Assembly: GCA_003971905.1 (NCBI GenBank)
Contig: RSEE01000070.1
Span: 126,501-190,500, forward strand
DNA from: Moniliella sp. 'wahieum'
Lineage: Eukaryota > Basidiomycota > Moniliellomycetes > Moniliellales > Moniliellaceae
DNA length: 64,000 nt
Direction of reading: 5' to 3'
In this document: piece by piece, positions 55,897 through 64,000 of the stretch
Position numbering within the stretch: the first letter of the stretch is position 1
How the letters are laid out: the number at the start of each line of letters is the position of its first letter
Made by a program: the position numbers and the translations under genes
The notes under the pieces: model-generated
The model's database searches: none
What the model was told of the DNA's origin: nothing
Seen by the model: only the letters and a program-made list of their open reading frames with translations

Positions 55897-57046
55897 GCTT
55901 GTTGTCAGTTTGCTTTTAGCCCCCTTTGGAGCCCCCTTTGGAGCCCCCTTTGGGCACCCCGTTTATCCCCCCCCTCCCCCTTTTCTTGTTTCCTTTCGCA
56001 AGCCCATACCCGCAAGATTGGGCATCGACGCCTTCCAGCAATGCCCTATCTCTTCTCTCTTGTCCTTTAAAAGAATCAGCTCTCACGTGTCACGCGGTAC
56101 TACCTTGGTGTGTGGTCCTTGGCAGGCGCCTTGGCGATAGCCCCTCCTCTCAGTCATCATGCCCATTTATCCGCTTGTTAAAACGTCATATGACAACTGC
56201 CTGTTCTTCGACCTACCACCATATTGGCGGCCCCTTCTGGCCCTGTCTTGATGCATGTGCATGAGCCTGCATGATCTCGTTCGATGGTTAATTACGTCAA
56301 TTTATCTGCCATCCTACGCTTGCCAAATTTGCTGCCTCACTTCTTCGTAGTTGTGATAATCAACACGGATGGAGAGAGAAGCGAGAACAAACATAGTTGG
56401 CAAGCTGGCCAAACCTCTCATAAATTGTGAGCCTGTGGCGATGCAGTCTGTCGGACCCAAGGCGAGGCGATGAGGGAGGGTATGCGGAAAAGGGTTGGGC
56501 GACCTCAATCTTGCCCGTTTCTCGTGGGCTCGAGACGGCCCTCGCCAGCTAGGGGGGAATAGGATTTCTTGCTAGCGCGGCTGGTGGGGTCTACCGATCT
56601 AATTGATCTATTGAACCACGGATGCATTGCCTTTTTGGGTCTCTAGCTCAATCTGCTTTGTCTCTCGGCAGATGACAAACAGCAATGCAGGTATATCGTC
56701 TTCAATCTTATCGTGCAGTTACTGCCGGTTACCAGTTACCATCGGTTAGTACCCAGCGCCGCTCCTAGTAGAGTAGACCATAAAGAGTTACTTCTCCGGC
56801 TTGGCACGTGCCGCACGCATCTTTCCTGACGCGATCACATCCCACACCCTCTGAGATCTGACACCCAACTCATCGATCATCACGTATCGCAGCACACCAT
56901 AGATATAGGCCTTAGGCCTCGTCCGGCGCAACACAACTAATAGTAGTATTAGTCAGCGCTGAGGCTTCAGCTCCCACAAGCAACAGCTTGAATAGAAGCA
57001 ATCCCACTATGACCAGGGTGCAGTCCACGGTTTTATCTTTCTTCCT

Positions 57047-57076
57047 GAGCGGGCCTGAGGCTCAGTAGGCCCGCTC
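57047..57076. repeat. Perfect 10-bp-arm hairpin
   Basis: GAGCGGGCCT (57047-57056) and AGGCCCGCTC (57067-57076) are exact inverted repeats around a 10-base loop that itself carries CTGAG/CTCAG-like words. Confidence 0.85.
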
Positions 57077-59730
57077 CAGTGCATGGCCCGATAATCGATA
57101 AGCGGATGAAAAGCATCTGCATCCGTGCCATCCATTCGTGAACCATTGAACATCAAGGTTACTAAGCCCGACGCCCCGCTGGCCGAGCACAAGTAGGAGT
57201 GTGATCCGATATGGCCGGGTATGGCCGGCACGGATGAGGGTCTTGGCCCTGGTTTGGATCGCCCGCGGTACCTCAGGCAGACCTCTGACAGGTTGCGGGT
57301 AAAGAACTCGTTGGGCTCGGCCGACCAGTACACGCTGTCACTCAGCCAGCCGCGGCAAACCATCATTGACAGTGCCCAGCCAGCCAGTTTACTATGCCTC
57401 CGTGGACGGACTATCTGGGTAAAAGATATACCTGGCGCGCCTTTGAGCCTACGAGGGTGGGTCTGGTTGGGCACCGTGGTGCTTGAGACTGTAACTGGGC
57501 AGTCCGCAACTCTGGCCTCAGGCTTGGTCTCAACGATATCTAATCCTCAGGCACTGAGGCTTGAGGACCTGCATTGTAAATCCGGGGGGAGCAGGCCATA
57601 GGGTTAACCCTACCTCCAGGTCGCTGGGGTTGTGCCGCAGCAAGGTCTGAACTGTGGTTCAAAGTTGCAGAAGGAGGTCGCGCCTGCCGCGAAGAATATC
57701 AGGGGGCCCAAGTTCAGCCTCTCTGGCTTGCTCCCCTACCACGACCAACTTGGGTGAGTACTGAGTCGCCTCTCTCGTTTGTTCCGGCTGTGATGATAGG
57801 CGCAGGACAGATTGCGTTCATCGCATCTAGCGCCCATTAACTGGCACCTCCACGTTGATTCAAGGTCTGCTCTCCCTCGTGGGGGCAGTGATGCCGTCAC
57901 TTTGCCTTCTGAGCCGTCACGAGTGCCTGTGCACCTGTTCTTGGGACGAATGAGTTAGCTGACCTTCTCTTCCCTTTTCGTTCCAATGTCAACTGCAGAA
58001 ATCACATCTCTACTCGCCCTCGACTCTTTTTGTCTGCAGCATCGTCAGTTTCACACGTCCCGTTGAGCCTTAAGAGCACTGTACCGGTCCTCCTCGCTTA
58101 TCCTCTGCCCTTCTAGGGCAAGGACAGGCAGGGTACAAAGGACAGCGGCTGCTTCACTTCGGTGCGAGCGGCCGCTCAAGACGGTCAGCACTTGTGTCAT
58201 ACTCAACCAGATCATCGTCCTTGCGGGTTGGCAATGTCCTTTGGGGCTTGGCGCCCTGGGCCCATGGACGGGGCTTTTTTGCACGCGTCTGCTCACTGGG
58301 TCTGGGCGTCTAGGTCAGCCCTTGGTACATTTTTGTTTAATGCATTTTCTTGGATTCTGTTTGCCTCTCGCTTGCCTCCTTGTTGCCTTGTGTGTAGGTT
58401 TGGTCGAGCCGGTTGTCAGTTGATTCTCTTTAAGCGTCACTAGCATTGTTAAGCCATCCCGGGTGGCTCTTGCTTTGGCCATGTCCCTTCAGTTCCTCCT
58501 CAGGCCTGGGAGAGTTCCTTGTTTTCTCTCTCTGCTGTTTTTCCCTGTTCCGCAGCTTAGCCCCTGGTGGCGACTCGCTGCTTGATGTTCTTCTGTAGGC
58601 GTTGCTGGTTGACTTAGACCACCACCACCAGTGCGATTGCATCACCCCTCGAGGACCATCAGGACTCCAGGTCTCATCAAGCGTCACTAGCGTCCCTCGC
58701 AGGCGTCTTCATTGTGGTGGTTCCGATGGATGGCACGTATTCGCTGCGTCATTACTGGCGGACTCACGACTACCAATAAGGCCTGAGGAAACATGCACAG
58801 GAGGAAATCGAAATGGATTCAAGAATCGGCGACACGTCGAGACATAGCCGAAGGCATGTTGGACCACCAGGTGACAAGTTCAGCTAGCAAGGGCGCTTTT
58901 CAGCACGAGCAGGCTTGCCAAAGAGTGGACTGCGTCCTTCTCGGTCCCGCATGTACGCCAGCGACCACAGAAAGGTCAAGGCAATACAAAGTACGCAGGG
59001 ACCTTTTTTACTTTGTTAAACAATGAAGAAGAAAAGCAAAACGTGCGCGGCTGCGCTGGCCTTTATATAGCTGCGAGCAAGTAGAGAACAAAATTCATTC
59101 CGCCCAGTTCGCTGCAATCCACTTCCGTCGACGGAGCGGAAATGCCAGTTCCGCCTGAACGATGAGCCGATGGACATTGGACATTGAACGTTTGAACAAA
59201 GTTGAATGTTGAAATTTAATCATGGTCGGTGTAATTTACCCCAGATACCTGTGGAGCTACGATGGCCGTTGTTTTTTATTGTGAAGGTGAAGATGCAATC
59301 GCACTAGCGGTAGTGGCAGTGATGGTCTAAACTCCAACCAAGAACACCTCCAAGGACAGCAATAAGCAAAGCGCCTTTAGGAATGGATGCGGGACGAAAA
59401 AAGTCAACCGAGAAAATGTCAGAGCGCCGTAACGCGTACGACTGAATAGAGGAGAGACTGGGAAAAATGTGCTTAGCTGAAGAAGAGACCTCCTTTGTCA
59501 ACTCTACAAACGCGCATCACGACAGCCGGCCCGTAGATCATCAACGCCATCCACATTAAACTCTTTGGAGGATCAAACAGTATTCAGAATCATGTCATTT
59601 GGGAATGGACCTGGACGTTAAGCGTATTTGTGCTGCGAGATTCAATGAGAGCTGTTGTCCAAGGCCCTCTCCCAGTTTCCTCTTTTAGATGTTACGTTTC
59701 CTCGACTCGTTACTCGTTGCCATAGTTTGG

Positions 59731-59830
59731 CTGATCTCGCTCCCATTTCCAATTTCTTCGTCTCGAGCGTCTCGCTCCTTCCCTGTTTCTTCCACTTCGC
59801 ACCATGTCCTCTATTCTTGCTTCTTCCCCA
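59731..59830 (+). repeat. Diverged dispersed repeat, copy 2 (partner 49733-49830)
   Basis: It shares ordered blocks with the copy at 49.7 kb. The context is similar: pyrimidine-rich and without a gene. Confidence 0.65.
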
Positions 59831-61414
59831 CGAACGATTGCTACACCCCTTGGCCTAGTCCGATTCTGGTCTCCCTCGCCTTAGCCCCGAGTGTGACACT
59901 CGTGACTACCCTCGTTTTGCTCTCCTTTTGCTCGGAGGGGAGGGATTAATGCGGACTCCTCTGGGGTCCACTCTCTTGTTCTGCAAACACTGCTTGTTCT
60001 TTGATCTCAAAATTGCGATTGCCAAAACAAAAGAGGTGTTGCTCTTCGTCGTTTTCCTTTGATTTTCTCCCCAGATATATCAGCTCTCAGGACTTGCGAC
60101 GCTCTACATGGATGCAGAGCTGCGATCTCGACCTAACTCCGAGACAAGATCAGAAAGCAGCAAATGGAAATGGTGGTCGGTGGTGATCCGAATAAGGCGT
60201 TTTGGCGAAACGAAGTCACTATAGTCTTTTCTTCAAGCTTCATCGACATCAAGGAATTTGGAACGCCACATGTCTGTGAACACATCACACGGACACTTTT
60301 GGTCGGAGGTGACCCGGTGACGTGCACGTTACTATCGGGGACATGCCCTACTATTAGCGCTTATTTTATTTTAGCCTAAGCGCTAAAGCTTAACGCTAAG
60401 CTTAGCTGCCATCGATCGCGGTGCACTTCCGGCCTCATTAATCATTAGCGCCGAGGGACCGCGGGCTCCGAGGACTGCTGATGCGCACATTACTCGCATA
60501 AGCCAACGACTAATAGCCTTGTCCTGTTTGCCCTTGTCCTGCTTCCTACCCTCAACGCGTATCTCTCGCCCGCAATCGATCGCCTACCCTACTGTCCCAA
60601 ACGCTTCAGCATCCATTGCGGTCTCCATAGCAGAGTGGACCAGGACGTCGCTACACTTCTCCACGCCCACAGGGCAAATAGGGTGCTGGCAGCACAGGCA
60701 CGGCGCCAATGCGCACAGGCCCTCATATTCCCAACGTTTCCCAACACGCCGCCTTAGAGTGACCTGTGAGGGGTTACCTTATGCGAGGCAGCACCACACG
60801 ACACTGCCCACCCCGCAAAAGCGGAATTACCTAGTTGACCCTGAGATCGACCTGAGACCCCATCTGTCTTAGCGCCGCCGCTGGTTTCAGTTGTGCAGTG
60901 CGCGGAGGTCGAAGGAGAAGTGGCCTGCAGTTATATGTGACACCACGTGACGACGATCCGCTCGTTTGGCGCGAGTAGTCGCACAAGGAGCCGCCAATCG
61001 CTCATGGCGATCACCAGTGCATGATGCGTGACCGGCGACCGGCGACCACGAGGTACACCAAGTACGAATCGATGAGTGGGTGATTAATGATTAATGATCG
61101 CTGATCGATGGGTCGGAGGGAGGGTTGCCCAAGCTTAATATATTCGCCAGCAGCAGTGGGCGGCCAGGCTTCAAACCTGCAGCAAAGCTCGCTTATAAGA
61201 TACTCATGGGCTTGGATCGAGAGTGCGTCTGGCCCGCCCGGCTGATTTGCTCACCACCAGCAGCTCTCCCTCTCGCCCTCGCCCTCCCACCTCGAGCAGC
61301 CGCCTGGCCACATGGAGCAGAATCACCGCAAGCCTACTAGCAACAACAGCAACAGGCCACAGCCATGCCCACACCGTCGCACCCCCTCTGTTTCACCTGC
61401 GAGACTGATGTTCC

Positions 61415-61423
61415 AATAAATAC
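61415..61423 (+). promoter_or_regulatory. TATA-like element of the AT-hook gene
   Basis: AATAAATAC lies 78 bp before the ATG at 61501 and is followed by a pyrimidine-rich leader. Confidence 0.5.
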
Positions 61424-61500
61424 CCAGCCCCTCTCGGTCGAGCGTGCCTCCCGCACTCCCTTCCTCACACCACCACCCTGAGCTCCTCTCGCTCGCCACT

Positions 61501-62919
61501 ATGTCCTACGCACACGCGCTCAACACTCTGCCCTTGGCATTCTCCCCTGCTCCCACGGATCCCATCGCCCATGGGGAACAGCTGACCGCAAGCAGCATTC
61601 CCGCCCATCTCCCCCTTGCTCATCCCTACGAGCAGCCCCCGCCCGTTGAGTCCTTCTCCCGCCTCGAGCGCCTCGTCCAAATGCCCCCCCTCAGGCAAGC
61701 ACCAACGCACTCATCGTTGGCAATTGGCGATTGGCTTCCGTGGTGGCCAACTCTGTCCTTGTGGAACCGTTTCTCTCCCACCAGGCCATGTCGAGGGCAG
61801 TCAATACACTCTGCTTGATTTTGGACAATATGTGGCCCATCACGTCGCACGAACAAAGGGAGCTGCACCGCTACGTCGCCTCGCTCATGCGAGAAGTCTC
61901 CTCGCTGCCGATTCGGGGTGAGGGCGAGGCTTTGGCACCCAGCCCGCCCGCGCTCGCACCCCAGATCGGATTGATCGCCCCAACCAACCCCACCCTCATT
62001 CCTCCGCTCTGGTTTGACGCACCTACCACAGGCGCAAATGGTAAGTTTTCCCTCCTCTCTTATCTTTCTTTTTGAACAGGATTCTGACCGTGTTTAGACT
62101 CCCTTTCACCAGTGGGCAGTACTGCTTTGGCTCCGGAGTACGCGACTACGTTGACGAATGGAAAAGTGCCTACAGTTGCACTCTCACGCCGGGAGGCATC
62201 AAGACCTCTCCCAATGCTGGTTTCGAAGAACTATGCGGGTACACCTCTTCCAGGCCTTCTTCTTCTTCCCCACATCAACCCCTGCTCAGGGCGGGGCCAG
62301 CCACCCCACAAGAATACGGTGACAAAGGGTACCCCTCCGTCGCCACCTAAGAAAAGGGGACGGCCTCCGAAAGCTGCTGCGCAGAAAGCAGCCAAGCCCG
62401 TGCCTAAGCGGCCCCGCGGCCGTCCTCGCAAGCTCCAGACGAGCTCTTCTTTGTCTTCCTCGCCTCCTACCGCATCGGGTCAGGGAAGTGTTTCCAACCC
62501 CCCTGACAAGCCTGTGCCTAAGCGGCCCCGTGGTCGTCCCCCCAAGCGTCTTCAGTCGAGCTCTTCCGTGTCCGAATCCCCCCCGCGGTCCCAGGTCTGG
62601 AAGCAGATTCCATCCCCCTCATCGACGACCCTGTGGTCATTGCTCTAACTGAGCATCTGCTCCGTTCCCTTGACGCCACCGCTTCGCCACCGACGGACCT
62701 AGGCACGGTAGCAGCCTCTAACCCGCTCCATTCGACTTTAACCGTCGCTTCGACTGAGACTCTTCTCAACTTTGGCTCATTGGCCACCACCACGGATGTA
62801 CTGACCCCCCCCCTCTCTCGGACCCCATGCAAGAGATGGAGCTTGCCTGGGATCAGTTTGGCCTCCCGGCGCTCTTCCCGACGGAGTTCGTAAGGGACGA
62901 CGCGGGCATGCCCCCTTGA
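61501..62919 (+). CDS. AT-hook DNA-binding protein, otherwise unrecognised (frameshifted in assembly)
   Basis: From MSYAHALNTLPLAFSP, a helical segment follows in a second frame (NWRLASVVANSVLVEPFLSH, then AVNTLCLILDNMWPITSHEQ). After an intron come three AT-hooks: KKRGRPPK (about 62349-62373), PKRPRGRPRK (about 62402-62433) and PKRPRGRPPK (about 62518-62545). They are separated by S/P linkers and the second and third lie in near-duplicated segments. R-G-R-P cores bind the minor groove of AT-rich DNA. The best C-terminus reads DPMQEMELAWDQFGLPALFP, then TEFVRDDAGMPP with a stop at 62917-62919, two frame changes later. The role is probably chromatin or transcription related, but I know no orthologue. 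Confidence 0.65.
62041..62097 (+). other. AT-hook gene intron, 57 nt
   Basis: The donor is GTAAGT, the branch site TTCTGACCG and the acceptor GTTTAG. It joins TTGAN to DSLSPVGSTAL; an earlier GAACAG could also serve as acceptor. Confidence 0.75.
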
Positions 62920-63760
62920 TCGCACGGCTGCATCCGTGGGTGCGATAACAATCGCCTCACCCCCCCTTTTACAATATGGCTGAGAGATATGCGACCGAGA
63001 CCCAAGCAAGTTTGTTTGACTGATTCGGCTTGAATGAGGCTCAAAAAAAAGAAGAAGAAGAGAAGAAGAAAACGGCGAAGAAAAACTTGGTTCTTATCGA
63101 TGGTTCTCTTCCTTTCGTATCCTTCTTCAATCCTGGGTTCAAGACTCGTCTCACCCATAGCGGCATATGTCCTTCCCTTTCTAACTTATATTGATGCATG
63201 TAAATAGTGTTGGCTTTTTTGGCTCATAGAATGCGGGTCTCTGTATAGGCCACACTCCGACTTGCCAGTGTGTTGATTTTTGCGAACCCTTACGATATAT
63301 GCATCTCTCCGTCTCCATCCATGCATTCGTACGAGATGCTTATATCAGTGCCACCCCTATTATACACCAGTATTAGTATCTGCACACATTTTGTTCCCAC
63401 AACTCTCCCCCCTTTTCATTCACATCTCATGCCTCAGATGTGTGTCCCAATGAGCAGACACAGCGGACAAAGTCTCCTATGACAGTCAGGCGAAGACATA
63501 GGGTCAGTGAAAATGTATGCCTACTGCAGTGGTGCTATACCCTTGTCACCAACGTACCTGTCCAATGCCGAGAAAAGAGGGAGGGGGAGAGGGGCCGTCA
63601 ATTTCCCTACTTCATATTATCTCCCTCGAAAAGCGACTCCGTGTGCAGTGTGCAGCACACGATATGGATCGGACTACAAAGTAGGGTCAGGAGCTCACAA
63701 GAGCTTTCTCTGACTTTCCCTTCTCTTCTCGAGCACAATTTGTGCACATAGGTGCTTAGC
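62920..63760. other. Intergenic, AT-hook gene 3' region
   Basis: There is no gene. A purine run (AAAAAAAAGAAGAAGAAGAGAAGAAG) at 63043-63069 is the only clear feature. Confidence 0.5.
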
Positions 63761-63870
63761 CTATTGGAAGCTGTAGCTATCCCGGCGCTAACGGTCAACC
63801 AACACCTTCAGCTCTTTTAAACCCATTGGCAGCTCGCAGCTATCCCGGGGTTAACGGGCACCCTAATTCC
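63760..63870 (+). repeat. Two tandem copies of a roughly 61-bp unit upstream of a TATA box
   Basis: CCTATTGGAAGCTGTAGC-TATCCCGGCGCTAACGG (from 63759) and CCCATTGGCAGCTCGCAGC-TATCCCGGGGTTAACGG (from about 63820) are homologous. Both contain an ATTGG (inverted CCAAT) word. Confidence 0.7.
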
Positions 63871-63887
63871 GAGAGCTCTTCGGTCAC

Positions 63888-63893
63888 TATATA
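63888..63893 (+). promoter_or_regulatory. TATA box near the window end
   Basis: CTATATAG follows the tandem repeats by about 25 bp and precedes a TCTTCGTCCTCAGCC pyrimidine-rich leader. It probably belongs to a gene or LTR transcript starting beyond 64000. Confidence 0.5.
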
Positions 63894-64000
63894 GCAGTGC
63901 TGACCTCCTCTTCGTCCTCAGCCTCACTCTCCCCCAGCAGCTCATACCCCTTGTATTTCTCCAGTCTCTTTGCCCCATTAATAACCATTCTTAATACCTT

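Larger units (their letters stand above)
55897..61414. other. Gene-poor block of about 5.5 kb
   Basis: No conserved gene is seen. Features inside are a triple TTTGGAGCCCCC repeat just after the transporter stop (55923-55955), a perfect hairpin at 57047-57076 and the diverged repeat at 59731-59830. A TTTATATAG TATA-like element lies at 59061-59069, and a GCGCTTA hairpin at 60355-60385. ATTAATGATTAATGATCG tandem words lie at 61082-61100. Open frames up to 155 codons (for example 57007-57474 minus) have no recognisable domain. Confidence 0.55.

Noticed and set aside
292-62919. Programmed ribosomal frameshifting or a non-standard code as the cause of broken frames
   Set aside because: The breaks are at unrelated sites in unrelated essential genes, lack slippery heptamers or downstream structures, and all behave as one missing base.
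1-64000. tRNA, 5S rRNA or snRNA genes
   Set aside because: I looked for B-box (GGTTCGA-type) and 5S motifs by eye on both strands and found none with a matching A box or foldable context; a covariance-model scan would be needed to exclude them.

Overview
The window is nuclear DNA of a GC-rich fungus. The proteins are typically fungal (SEC16, CBF5, PEX13, ROM2, PPS1, GYP7, SLX9). Introns are short (55-113 nt) and GT-AG, and nearly all carry a CTGAC or CTAAC branch site close to the 3' end. A basidiomycete, perhaps Ustilaginomycotina, fits best; that placement is inference. No bacterial, phage, CRISPR or viral module is present.

Layout. 0-14 kb: NSA1 (-) and SEC16 (+) share a 314-bp divergent promoter, followed by a decayed SAR1-like GTPase copy and a NEK-like kinase (+). 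14-25 kb: CBF5 (-) and PEX13 (+) diverge, then the Rho1 exchange factor ROM2 (+). 25-33 kb: a gene-poor block with one doubtful ORF and many short degenerate repeats. 33-49 kb: a dense block with PPS1 (+), mitochondrial uL4m (+), the Rab-GAP GYP7 (-), a bHLH transcription factor (+), SLX9 (+) and an unrecognised 261-residue protein (-). 49-53 kb: dispersed-repeat debris and a doubtful minus-strand gene. 53-56 kb: an MFS transporter of the phosphate:H+ symporter type carrying a 216-bp insert. 56-61.5 kb: gene-poor, with hairpins. 61.5-63 kb: an AT-hook protein. The last 300 bp look like a promoter or LTR.

The genes fall into two loose themes but no operon-like system. The first is ribosome and RNP biogenesis (NSA1, CBF5, SLX9, mitochondrial uL4). 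The second is membrane traffic and signalling (SEC16, decayed SAR1, GYP7, PEX13, ROM2, PPS1, kinase). Neighbouring pairs share promoters.

Quality warning. Almost every conserved gene is broken by one or more single-base frameshifts. In every case I could resolve, one base is missing, usually from a short homopolymer. This looks like an unpolished long-read assembly, so most genes given here as interrupted are probably intact in the organism. The SAR1 copy is different because it has also lost catalytic residues. Gene coordinates below are outer limits from start codon to inferred stop, across introns and frameshifts.
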